From Gaertneriomyces semiglobifer (taxonomy: Eukaryota > Chytridiomycota > Chytridiomycetes > Spizellomycetales > Spizellomycetaceae), in NCBI GenBank assembly GCA_025558075.1, contig JAHLKF010000013.1, positions 434,001 through 498,000 of the forward strand: a stretch of 64,000 nucleotides of DNA, read 5' to 3'. Position numbers and translations under genes: made by a program. How positions within the stretch are numbered: position 1 is the stretch's first letter; each line of letters begins with the position of its first letter. The notes beneath the pieces are model-generated. The model did not search any database and was not told the origin of the DNA. It saw only the letters and a list, made by a program, of their open reading frames with translations. This document shows, piece by piece, positions 11,901 to 20,793 of this stretch.

Positions 11901-13374
11901 GTGGTGTCGACGGTGTCGACTCGGTCGAATTGGTCGATTCTGGTCGATTTGTCGGAAAATGCTGTGCCACCGTGTCGGACGCGTGAAATTGCTGTGCCAT
12001 CGGAAGCGCAGTGACGGCAGCGGGGGGCGCAGTCACGGACGAATCGTGGGTGTACCGGGATGGGCGACACGCGGTACGTGCGGACCTGCGGCGGGGATGA
12101 CTGGTGTAGGCTTCATATTCAGCCGGAGAGGCGGTTGTGTACCCGGCAATAAAATAAAGTTTATTGTGACATATGACATCAGCTACACGAGCACCCGACT
12201 TGCGATGAGTAATCCACCCGGCACTAAGATCAGCCGAGAAGTCTAATGCATAACGAGACTGGGCCAATGATGCGAAGGAGAGCAGGTTCCGCGGACATTC
12301 CGGAGCATAGAGCACGTCAATAAGCTTAAATAAACCGCGACGTGTGTTGATGATTAAGGTTCCCTTGCCGTAAGCAGCGCACGTGCCGATGCCGGAGATT
12401 TGTCGGGCCGAGGGAAAAGCTTGAAATTCCGTCAGAAGGAAGCGATCGCGAATGATGCTATGGGTGGCGCCCGAATCAAGAGCAATGGAGTGCGGCGCGT
12501 CACGGTCAGTCGATAAGACAAGGAAGGCCTCGGGATCGGAGTCGGTGTCAGCGTCGGAGTCGGGCGGAGCGGAGTCGGCCTCATGGTCGAGTTCAGCGGC
12601 ATGTGCGGCCGGGCGGGACTGAGCGCGTTTCTTGGCGTCAATGACAAGGGGACAGTCACGAACATAGTGGGTTCCTTGGGTGCAGATGTCACAGGGACGG
12701 GCCGTCGGCCTGGGACGGCGACGGGAATGCGTGGCAGCGGCGGCAGCGGCAAAGGCTTCAGGAGTCCGAGGTTTTGTGTATACTGATGCATCCAGGTCCA
12801 GTGCGGCAACTTGTAAGGCGTCGAGGGTTTGGGTGTCGGCGGCAATGCGATTGCGAATGCGGTCACGAACTGAGGGTTTGAGACCGCAAATGTAAGTAAG
12901 GCAAACGTCGTCAGAGTCCATGTTCGGCAGGGTTAAGCGAATTTTCTCGAAAGCGGAGTTGTATTCGCCGACGGTGCCGGTTTGAGTGAGGTTTCGCAGA
13001 GCAAGGCGTTGAGAGTCCAGATAAGCAGCGGGAATGAAGCGTTGATGGAGTGCACGACGGAGGGGGGTCCACTGAGTAATAACGTCGGCTTTTGCGGCAG
13101 AGCGGTTCCAGTCTTCCAGCCATGTAAGGGCGTGGTCGCGGAGATTGCAGACAGCGACTAAGAAAAGGTCCTCCTCAGTTAGATCGGGGCGTAAGGTGTG
13201 AATCATGTTGATGGAGCGGATGATGGTCAACAGCCGGGGGGCGGCATCCTGGGGATTGCCGTCGAACGGGGTGATTTTCTTAAGCGTGTCGGTTAACAGT
13301 CGTTCAGCGAACAGTGACGGAAGGTTGTCGGGGGCCGAGAATTCCTCCTTGGCACTGCGGGTCGAGCGGGCCAT
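8914..13374 (-). CDS. Copia-1 Gag-Pol polyprotein with integrated chromodomain (copy 1)
   Basis: The single ORF of 1486 residues begins shortly after the leader. Gag spans about 25-200. A CX2CX4HX4C zinc knuckle (CDICTQGTHYVRDC) is at about 228-241. The aspartic protease active site (ALDSGATHS) is near 298. Then come the pre-integrase HHCC (WHLCFGHP…CVGC, about 535-568) and the integrase core: D596, then E658 where Asp is expected (RCENGGEY), then E694. A chromodomain lies at about 830-879 with FEVEYIVDE, QYFVKYVGY and an EPEW turn. Reverse transcriptase (KARLVARGFTQ, YVDD at 1096) and RNase H follow. A C-terminal tail of about 54 residues is built from repeats like SDTADKLLT. Gag-Pol is one frame with no visible recoding site. 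The chromodomain is not normal for Ty1/copia. The D-to-E change probably weakens integration. Confidence 0.95.
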   Translation of the reverse strand: MARSTRSAKEEFSAPDNLPSLFAERLLTDTLKKITPFDGNPQDAAPRLLTIIRSINMIHTLRPDLTEEDLFLVAVCNLRDHALTWLEDWNRSAAKADVITQWTPLRRALHQRFIPAAYLDSQRLALRNLTQTGTVGEYNSAFEKIRLTLPNMDSDDVCLTYICGLKPSVRDRIRNRIAADTQTLDALQVAALDLDASVYTKPRTPEAFAAAAAATHSRRRPRPTARPCDICTQGTHYVRDCPLVIDAKKRAQSRPAAHAAELDHEADSAPPDSDADTDSDPEAFLVLSTDRDAPHSIALDSGATHSIIRDRFLLTEFQAFPSARQISGIGTCAAYGKGTLIINTRRGLFKLIDVLYAPECPRNLLSFASLAQSRYALDFSADLSAGWITHRKSGARVADVICHNKLYFIAGYTTASPAEYEAYTSHPRRRSARTACRPSRYTHDSSVTAPPAAVTALPMAQQFHASDTVAQHFPTNRPESTNSTESTPSTPPTPPTPPTPAIVDDTVYSPSITPTSHALSDPAPSPADSVTLKLWHLCFGHPSAANLQLALRAYGISAPGTLATCVGCRVAKSRRSPFNHDNPQPATRVFGRIHSDVQSVEHDTLDHCPYLVMFIDELTRYAHVTIIKHKHDVPAEFHAFRQHAENLHGCKILELRCENGGEYLSHALVGDLRQHGTRVRPTHAYSPAQNGIAECYNQTLMTQTRAVMLSSHIPQHLCGEIVVAVNYLRQRTPSRAIGNATPYEKWHGSLADVANLRVLWSDAYVHIPVERRPHKKLEPRARRMKLIGYTDSTGYRFYDPLTQRIHRSRDVTFDETNYVDPAPDAPDDEVFEVEYIVDERIAPTGEHQYFVKYVGYSEPEWNDAFNLHGLPVVDEYFARKHQSPAIAPTVEALVASALDGPRAREPVTYKQALRSPDRHAWQQAIDKELQSLLDNQTWIPVDALPSDAYAIDSKWVFKIKHHPDGSIKKYKARLVARGFTQCPGLDFNETYAPVVKFSTLRLLLALSQLFCLVVHQMDVLTAFLNAVIDTDIHMQLPDGSYVKLLRSIYGLKQSPRLWNQTLDTYLKSVGFQPTVLDTALYIRPAAGGTPDIIALYVDDLTICSTTARIQSIKNGLARRFAMEDMGELSYILGIEVTRTVDTLTLNQGKYIDDMLLRYGLVDAASVTVPLSPSLSLVAASETDVLADQKLYQSIIGSLMYLTIATRPDLAFAISKLSRFLSNPTEQHLNAARRVLRYVKGTRNLKLRYGSRDGGANCSLHGYSDADFAGNAENRRSTSAYLFLLNGGAISWASKLQNCTAQSTAEAEYIALAEAAKEAVWLRRLMLALLEHFPQNNTHKSILPGTEHGPDTHGTLTVYEDNQAAIKLVNNPVNHNRTKHIDLRHHFIREKVHQTQEIALCYVSTNNQLADGLTKALAAPALNRMHPRMGLHMSDASDKLLTASDTADKLLTVSDKVLKVSDTADRLLTTPDTADKLLKVLNTENKH

Positions 13375-13628
13375 CTAAAAAAAAAGGTGTTATACACAGG
13401 CAAGGTGCATTCAATAAGCAGTTGTCGTTGATCGCAGGCAGGGGGATCAATGGCAGTCGTCGTTGATCGCAGGCAGGGGGATCAATAAGTGTCGGGAGCG
13501 TCGTATGTCGGGAAAACAGCGTGATCGCTCGGGCAAGTGAGGAATCGTCGGTAACGGGCCGTTCCACCCGGAGACTGAAGGGCAGAGGATAAGCAGGGAA
13601 CAACTATCGATGCCAGGGGCTCATAACC
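13375..13628 (-). promoter_or_regulatory. Copia-1 copy 1 leader with tRNA-iMet-type primer-binding site and tandem repeats
   Basis: The bases immediately inside the 5' LTR, read on the minus strand, are GGTTATGAGCCCC. They are complementary to the anticodon stem-loop GGGCTCATAACC of eukaryotic initiator tRNA-Met, not to a tRNA 3' CCA end. This is the half-tRNA priming arrangement known from Drosophila copia and yeast Ty5. The leader then holds two copies of a roughly 35-bp repeat (CGTTGATCGCAGGCAGGGGG). Confidence 0.75.
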
Positions 13629-13903
13629 TGTTGCAGAGAGATCCTGCTGATGCTCTGATCCTTCTAATAAGCTTATGTGTATTCAAGTCTAAGGTTCTAA
13701 GTTCTAAACTGACGGTTGCGTTAAGCGCTTCCCGACGGAAAAGATCATGTGACTTAGGGTTAGAGCCTCAGTCACATGTGTCACGTGCTCATGGGCACAT
13801 GACGCACGTGTATGCGCTGATATGGATAAGAACCCATGCCATAGCGCGCGCCCTGGTTAGGGTATCCCTATGACGTGTATGTCACCGGGACCCCCTTACA
13901 ACA
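13629..13903 (-). repeat. Copia-1 copy 1, 5' LTR (275 bp)
   Basis: Ends are TGTTG/CAACA. It belongs to subfamily B in its R-U5 half (…CTGACGGTTGCGTTAAGCGC…), like the copy 2 LTRs, and differs there from its own 3' LTR. Confidence 0.9.
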
Positions 13904-14695
13904 CTCTTCTATAAAGAGCCGGATGTCCACGAGTCCGCCGGCGGTGTAATAGATGTGTTGTTGCCTGCAGGACTAGGGATGAGAGGTGTCAGAGAACTTA
14001 TAAGACTGGGGGCAGGATGATCAGTCACTGGTCATAGAACTGCCGGATGTCTTACTCGTTTAGATGCGACGGGACTTATAGATATGCTTAGAACCTTGCA
14101 TTCCTCTAGCGATCTATGTCTGCCTGATCTTTGTCGTATGAAGTCCGCGCGACCCTCTTACGGGCCCCTCTGACTTAAGCGACAACAGGAAATTACATCA
14201 CATGACTTAGCTGACTAAGATAGCTCTAACCTTAACACTAGCGCGTCTATATACTCCTACTTAATACTACCGGAAGTCTAAACCCGCTACACCTGAACAA
14301 GACTCAACTTGCTTATTATGCTTTAGCTGCAAGTTCCATGGTTCAGGAACCACAAACTTACCAGCAGGCAATTACCAGTAAGGATGCTGACAAGCGGATC
14401 AAAGCTATGGATGCGGAGTATGCCTCCCTGATGAGCAACAACACCTGGAAACTTGTTCCACTGTCACCTGATAGGAAGGCTATTGGATGCAAATGGGTAT
14501 AGAAACTCAAACTCAAGTCAGATGGGACTGTTGAACGCTACAAAGCCAGACTAGTTGCCAAAGGATAATGCCTGGAATTGACTTTACTGAGACCTTTGCC
14601 CCAGTTGCTAAGTTTGACACTGTCAGACTAGTCTTAGCCATTGCAGCCATGGAAGACTTAGAGATACATTAAATGGATGTTAAAAAACTGCCTAT

Positions 14696-15913
14696 TTGAA
14701 CGGAGTTTTGCAAGAGGATATCTATATGGAACAACCTGAGGGATATAGGAAGGGTCCCAACTTGGTGTGCCTGCTGCACAAGACTCTATATGGACTTAAG
14801 CAGTCTGGAAGGGAGTGGAACAGAGTGATCAACAAAGAACTGAATGCTCTGGGATTCAAAAGAAGCGTTGCTGATCATTGTTTATATGTGTTCCAGAAGG
14901 ACAACATCAAGTTCTATGTGGTTATCTATGTGGATGATCTGATAATGGCTGGTAACAACATGGAAGCCATAGGACAACTCAAGAACCAGCTGTCCAGCGA
15001 GTTCAAGATGACAGATTTGGGGCCACTGGAGTATTTTCTGGGCATACAAGTCATCAGAAAGCGTTCTGACAAGGCCATTTTTCTCTCCCAACAACTGTAC
15101 ATCAACAAGGTCCTGGCCAAATGCAACATGGATGCCTCCACACCTGTTTCTACACCAACAGAGACTGGAAAGCACCTTACCAAGGAGGATCAACCCAGTA
15201 CAAATGAAGAAAAACCCGCCATGGCTTCAGTTCCCTATAAGGAAGCAGTTGGTAGCTTGATCTATGCCATGCTAGGCACCAGACCTGACTTGGCTGCTGC
15301 CATCAGCCAAGTTTCCCAGTATATGGCCAACCCTGGCCAAGCTCACTGGAGTGCTGTCAAAAGAATAATTCGCTATTTAAAAGGTACAAAAGCTTTGAAA
15401 CTCAAGCTGGGTGGTGTAGACAGCAAGGAGGAGCTGGTTGGCTACTCTGATGCTGACTGGGCTGGAGATATTGATACCAGGAAGTCAACTACTGGCTATT
15501 TCTTCAAAATTGGGACTTCACCATTGGCCTGGGCAAGCAAAAAGCAGCCGACAGTCGCCCTATCTACTGCTGAGGCAGAGTATATGGCCCTTACCAACAC
15601 TGCTAAGGAGGTTATGTGGCTCAGGACACTTTTGCAAGATCTTGGTCAGTTGGACACCAAACAACCAACAGTCATTTATGGTGACAACCAAGGCTCTATA
15701 GCCATGAGCACCAATCCAGCTCATCATGATCGCCCAAAACACATAGATATCCACTTCCACTTCATTAGAGAAGCCGTGGAAAGTGGTACTATCAAGGTTC
15801 AGCACCTACCCTCTCAGGACTTGATTGCTGACACACTTACCAAACCTTTACCAAGAAAACAGTTCATCAAACTTAGAGCTGGAATGGGATTAGTTGAAGG
15901 GAATGCTCATTGA
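14696..15913 (+). pseudogene. Copia-2 pol 3' part: reverse transcriptase and RNase H
   Basis: About 400 residues are open: the RT motif NGVLQEDIYMEQPEGY, LYGLKQSGREW, the catalytic YVDD, LGPLEYFLGIQV, then RNase H (GYSDADWAGD, STAEAEYMAL, HIDIHFHFIRE) ending ADTLTKPLPR. This is the usual Ty1/copia order and length for this part. The upstream RT segment (14330-14690) continues the same domain but has in-frame stops, so the protein cannot be complete. It is a relic, although its 3' half is well conserved. Confidence 0.9.
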
Positions 15914-15920
15914 GAGGGAG

Positions 15921-16213
15921 TGTTGGAAGACAATGAGCATGGACTGTGCTAGAAGATTCTGGAAGGTGCCACCTAGATAGAAGTTTCTGTAGGAAGGTGC
16001 CATCACAGATACGTTATCAGTTTGTGATAAGGATTTGTTATTCTCTGTTATAAAAGGAGGAGCCCCTCAGAACTTCTCCTGGCTAAGATTAAGGTAGAGA
16101 CACAATACACTGGTATTCAAACCTATCTTCAATAATTTCTTGTGAAAATTCCTCAGCCAGTACTTCCAAGTGGATTTCAATTTGAAAACAACCAAGCATT
16201 TGCATGAGGGGAA
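15921..16213 (+). repeat. Copia-2 3' LTR
   Basis: It starts TGTTGGAAGACAATGAG directly after the polypurine tract and has a TATAAAAGGAGG box at about 16050. Related reversed copies are at 59935-60257, and a diverged direct copy is around 58860-59330. Its true 3' end is obscured by the abutting Copia-1 LTR at 16214. Confidence 0.8.
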
Positions 16214-16542
16214 TGTTACAGAGGGATCCTGCTGATGCTCTGATCCTTCTAATAAGCTTATGTGTATTCAAGTCTAAGGTTCTAAGTTCTAAACTGACGG
16301 TTGCGTTAAGCGCTTCCCGACGGAAAAGATCATGTGACTTAGGGTTAGAGCCTGAGTCACATGTGTCACGTGCAGGTGCTGACATAGGTAAGCACTGGCA
16401 CCGTCATAACGCGTGCCCTGGTTAGGGTATCTCTATGACGTGTATGTCACCGGAACCCCCTTACAACACTCCCCCCTCGGTGCATGCACGACATTTCCTG
16501 CAAAACTGCCCGACACCTTCAGCAGCTGTTCAGTGCAGCTGT

Positions 16543-19520
16543 TCAGTGCTTATTTTCAGTGTTCGACACCTTCAGCAGCTTGTCAGCAGTGTCAGACATT
16601 GTCAGCAACTTGTCAGCAGTGTCAGACACCTTCAGCACCTTGTCAGACACCGTCAGCAACTTGTCAGCAGTGTCAGGCGCTGTCAGCAACTTGTCAGAGG
16701 GGTCAAGCATATGGAGACCCATGCGGGGAAGCAGAATTCGAAGGACAGGGGCTGCTAAGGCCTTGGTAAGTCCATCAGCAAGCTGATCATTGGTTGACAC
16801 ATAGCGGAGAGCGATTTCCTGGGTCTGATGGACCTTTTCGCGGATGAAATGGTGACGGAGATCGATGTGTTTGGTGCGGTTGTGATTGACTGGGTTGTTG
16901 ACAAGTTTGATGGCTGCCTGGTTGTCCTCGTACATTGTCAGAGCACTGTGCTCGTCAGGAAGAATGGATGCATGGATGTCATTGCGAGGGAAATGCTTGA
17001 GGAGCGCGAGCATCAGTCGACGGAGCCAAACGGCCTCCTTAGCGGCCTCTGCTAACGCAATGTATTCTGCTTCTGCTGTAGATTGCGCCGTGCAGTGCTG
17101 AAGCTTGGATGCCCATGAAATAGCGCCTCCGTTCAAGAGGAAAAGGTACGCCGACGTCGAGCGTCGGTTCTCGGCATTTGCAGCGAAATCGGCATCAGAA
17201 TAACCGTGCAATGAACAGTTTGCTCCCCCGTCTCGAGAGCCATAGCGGAGCTTAAGATTTCGAGTGCCTTTTACATAGCGGAGGACCCGACATGCAGCGT
17301 TCAGATGCTGTTCAGTGGGATTCGACAAGAAACGGGACAGTTTGGAGATTGCAAAAGCAAGATCGGGCTGCGTTGCGATGGTATGGTACATTAAGCTTCC
17401 AATTATTGACTGATAAAGTTTTTGATCAGCCAGGACGTCGGTATCGGTGGCAGCGACAAGCGATAAGCTCGGCGACAGTGGAACAGTGACAGATGTAGCA
17501 TCGACAAGGCCGTAGCGAAGAAGCATGTCATCAATGTATTTCCCTTGGTTCAATGTCAATGTATCGGCAGCGCGCGTGACTTCAATGCCCAGGATGTACG
17601 AAAGCTCCCCCATGTCCTCCATCGTGAAGCGCCGGGCAAGACCATCCTTAATGGACTGTATGCGGGCCGTCGTGGAGCAGATGGTGAGGTCATCAACGTA
17701 CAGGGCAATGATGTCAGGTGTGCCGCCGGCAGCGGGGCAAATGTAAAGCGCCGTGTCGAGGACTGTGGGTTGGAAACCAACGGACTTAAGATAAGTGTCG
17801 AGTGTTTGATTCCACAACCTGGGTGACTGTTTTAAATCGTAGATTGACCGTAGGAGTTTGACATAAGAGCCGTCGGGAAGTTGCATATGGAGGTCGGTGT
17901 CGATGACCGCGTTGAGGAAGGCTGTCAGGACATCCATTTGATGAATGACGAGCCCGAAGAGCTGAGAGAGGGCGAGGATTAGGCGGAGCGTGCTGAACTT
18001 GACGACCGGGGCATAGGTTTTATTGAAATCGAGGCCCGGGCGCTGGGTAAACTCGCGGGCAACAAGGCGGGCCTTATACTTCTTGACGGGGCCGTCGGGG
18101 TGATGCGTGATCTTGAAGACCCATTTGGAGTCGATGGCATAAGCATCAGATGGCAAGGCGTCGACGGGCCTCCATGTCTGATTGTCTAGCAAGGATTGGA
18201 GTTTTTTATCGATGGCCTGCTGCCAGGCATGACGGTCAGGTGAGCGCAGCGCTTGCTTATAAGTGACGGGTTCCCGGGCACAGGGACCGTCAAGAGCAGA
18301 CGCTACTAATGCCTCGACTGTAGGAGGAGATGCAGGGGAAGCTGACAAAGAGCGATGTTTGCGGGCGAAATAGTCATCGACGACGGGCAAGCCGTGCAGG
18401 TTGGAAGCGTCGTTCCATTCGGGTTCAGAGTACCCGCCGTACTTAACGAAATATTGGTGCTCCTCCGTCGGGGCGATCCGTTCATCGACGATGTATTCGA
18501 CTTCGAATTCTTCATCGGGAGCATCGGGAGCAGGGTCGACATAGTTGGTTTCGTGGAACATGACGTCCCGGGAGCGATGGATAAGCTTAGTGGCCGGGTC
18601 ATAGAAGCGATAACCCGTGGAATCGGTAAACCCGACGAGTTTCATCTTGCGAGCACGAGGTTGGAGCTTCTTATGTGGACGACGTTCAACCGGAATGTGC
18701 ATGCATGCGTCGGACCACAGTACCCGCAGGTTTTGGACGTCGGCAGGTTGACCGTGCCATTTTTCATATGGAGTTGCGTTCCCAATGGACCAAGAGGGTG
18801 TGCGCTGACGGAGATAATTGACTGCGAGGACTATTTCCCCCCACAAGCGCTGGGTGATGTGACTTGACAGCATGATCGTGCGAGTTTGGGATATCAGGGT
18901 CTGATTGTAGCGTTCGGCAATGCCGTTTTGCTCGGGAGAATAAGGATGAGAGGGATGGACACGAGTACCATGGGCCCGGAGTTCATTTACAACAGCATGA
19001 TTCACATATTCGCCGCCGTTATCACAGCGGATTTCGAGGATTTTACAACCATGAAGATTTTCGACGTGTTGCCGGAAAGCGTGAAGTTCAGCAGAGACGT
19101 CATCCTTATGCTGGAGAATGGCCACGTGCGCAAAGCAGGTGAATTCGTCGATGAATGTGACCAGATACGGCCGGCGGTCAAGAGTAAGATGCTCCACGGA
19201 TTGCACGTCACTGTGGATGCGACCAAGGACGCGGGTTGCAGGTTGGAGATTGTCATGATTGAAGGGAAGGCAATGGGACTTAGCGACACGACACCCGACG
19301 CAGGTGGCAAGGGTGCCGGGCGCGGAAATGCCGTATGCGCGAAGCGCTAGTTGGAGATTAGCAGCGCTCGGATGACCGAAACGTAGATGCCAGAGCTTAA
19401 GAGTGACAGAGTCGGCAGGACTAGGAGCAGGGTCAGAGAGAGTATGTGAAGTAGGCGGTATATTTGGTGAATAAACAGTGTCATCGGCAATCGCAGGGGT
19501 CGGAGGTGTCGACTTGGTCG
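16543..19520 (-). pseudogene. Copia-1 copy 2 Pol: integrase, chromodomain, RT, RNase H
   Basis: The open frame 19788-16543 reads as real Pol from about 19520. It contains the pre-integrase WHLRFGHP…CVGC, and an integrase core with all three acidic residues intact (HSDVQ, RCDNGGEY, GIAERYN). Then come a chromodomain (FEVEYIVDE…YFVKYGGY), RT with YVDD, RNase H, and the same C-terminal SDTADKLLT-type tail. Protease is absent and the frame does not connect to gag. The integrase region is more diverged from copy 1 than the flanking regions. The upstream part of the ORF (about 19520-19788) is the gag region read in the wrong frame. Confidence 0.9.
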
Positions 19521-20254
19521 CATTGAGCGAAAAGTGCTGTGTGGGTTCCTTGGTTGCAGACATCACAGGGGCGTGTCGGAGGCATGGGGCGACGCCGAGA
19601 GTGCGTGGCGGCGGCAGCGGCAAAAGCTTCGGGAGTCCCGGGAGTTGGAGGTTTCGTGTACACAGAAGCGTCCAAGTCCAAGGCAGCAACTTGTAAGGCG
19701 TCAAGGGTCTGAGTGTCAGCGGCAACTCGATTGCGAATGCGGTCACGAACCGAAGGTTTGAGACCGCAGATGTAAGTAAGGCAAACATCGTCAGAGTCCA
19801 TGTTCGGCAGGGTTAAGCGAATTTTCTCGAAAGCAGAGTTGTATTCGCCGACAGTGCCGGTTTGAGAAAGGTTTCGCAGGGCAAGGCGTTGGGAGTCCAG
19901 GTAGGCAGCAGGAATGAAACGTTGATGGAGCGCACGACGGAGGGGGTTCCATTGAGTAATAATATCAGCTTTGGCGGCAGAGCGGTTCCAGTCTTCAAGC
20001 CATGTAAGAGCATGGTCACGAAGATTGCAGACAGCGACTAAGAAAAGGTCCTCTTCAGCGAGATCGGGGCGTAAGGTGTGAATCATGTTGATGGAGCGGA
20101 TGAATGTCAATAGTCGGGGGGCGGCATCCTGGGGATTGCCGTCGAACGGGGTGATTTTCTTAAGCGTGTCGGTTAACAGTCGTTCAGCGAACAGTGACAG
20201 AGGGTTGTCGGGGGCCGAGAAGTCCTCCTTGGCACTGCGGGTCAAGCGGGCCAT
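19481..20254 (-). pseudogene. Copia-1 copy 2 Gag, truncated at the zinc knuckle
   Basis: The ORF starts at the same Met as copy 1 (MARLTRSAKEDFSAP) and matches its Gag closely through the start of the zinc knuckle (CDVCNQGTH). There the deletion replaces the last Cys-containing half of the knuckle and runs into a short foreign-frame tail. The RNA-binding knuckle is therefore incomplete and no protease follows. Confidence 0.9.
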
Positions 20255-20515
20255 CTAAAAAAAATAACAAGATGTTATACACAGGCAAGGTGCAATATGG
20301 GTCAGTTATCGTTGATCGCAGGCAGGGGGATCAATCAGTGTCGAGCGTCGTTAATCGCAGGCAGGGGGATTCACGGTGTCGGGAGCGTCGTATGTCGGGA
20401 AAACAGCGTGATCGCTCGGGCAAGGGAGGAATCGTCGGTAACGGGCTGTTCCACCCGGAGACTGAAGGGCAGAGGATAAGCAGGGAACAGCTATCGATGC
20501 CAGGGGCTCATAACC
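20255..20515 (-). promoter_or_regulatory. Copia-1 copy 2 leader and primer-binding site
   Basis: This has the same arrangement as copy 1: GGTTATGAGCCC next to the LTR, and two copies of the GATCGCAGGCAGGGGGAT repeat in the leader. Confidence 0.7.
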
Positions 20516-20793
20516 TGTTGCAGAGGGATCCTGCTGATGCTCTGATCCTTCTAATAAGCTGATGTGTATTCAAGTCTAAGGTTCTAAGTTCTAAACTGAC
20601 GGTTGCGTTAAGCGCTTCCCGACGGAAAAGATCATGTGACTTAGGGTTAGAGCCTCAGTCACATGTGTCACGTGTGCCAGCACACATGATACACGTGCAG
20701 GTGCTGACATAGGTAAGCACCGGCACCGTCATAACGCGCGCCCTGGTTAGGGTATCCCTATGACATGTATGTCACCGGAACCCCCTTACAACA

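Larger units (their letters stand above)
8577..13903 (-). mobile_element. Full-length Ty1/copia retrotransposon Copia-1, copy 1
   Basis: The element is complete. In element orientation the 5' LTR is 13903-13629 and the 3' LTR is 8853-8577; both have TGTTG…CAACA ends. The 5-bp duplication CTCTT flanks it (8572-8576 and 13904-13908). A primer-binding site directly follows the 5' LTR (13628-13617, GGTTATGAGCCC) and a polypurine tract (GAGGGGGGAG, 8863-8854) directly precedes the 3' LTR. One uninterrupted gag-pol ORF fills the interior. The two LTRs share a nearly identical U3 half but differ strongly in the other half. The integrase carries a substitution at a catalytic position. The perfect duplication indicates direct retrotransposition, not recombination. 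Confidence 0.95.
8512..14291 (-). mobile_element. Reversed Ty3/gypsy-family LTR, split by Copia-1 copy 1
   Basis: Bases 8512-8576 and 13909-14291 together form one minus-strand LTR (about 450 bp). It starts TGTAGAAGGATTATGATC and ends AACCCGCTACA. It is the reverse complement of the gypsy LTRs at 30353, 32747 and 41348. No internal gypsy sequence is attached, so it is a solo LTR or a remnant. No matching target duplication was found on its outer edges (CCAG versus CCTG). Copia-1 copy 1 is inserted inside it with a CTCTT duplication. Confidence 0.85.
14330..16213 (+). mobile_element. Copia-2: truncated Ty1/copia element (RT-RNase H plus 3' LTR)
   Basis: This plus-strand remnant begins inside the reverse transcriptase region (QEPQTYQQAITS…) just after the reversed gypsy LTR. 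It carries several stops up to about 14690, then an open segment, a polypurine tract (TGAGAGGGAG, 15911-15920) and an LTR starting TGTTGGAAGACAATGAG at 15921. That LTR contains TATAAAAGGAGG. Gag, protease and integrase are missing. Its right end is cut by Copia-1 copy 2. Sequence and codon use differ clearly from Copia-1, and it has no C-terminal SDTADKLL repeats. Confidence 0.9.
16214..20793 (-). mobile_element. Copia-1, copy 2 (gag-protease deletion)
   Basis: Minus-strand element with 5' LTR 20793-20516 (278 bp), primer-binding site 20515-20504 (GGTTATGAGCCC), gag ORF, pol ORF, polypurine tract 16478-16469 and 3' LTR 16468-16214 (255 bp). Compared with copy 1 about 0.7 kb is missing from the zinc knuckle through the protease, and the deletion shifts frame. 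The bases beyond the two LTRs (GGGAA and GGTAT) do not match, so no target duplication is visible. The 3' LTR lacks about 23 bp present in the 5' LTR, removed exactly between two CACGTG repeats. Confidence 0.92.
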
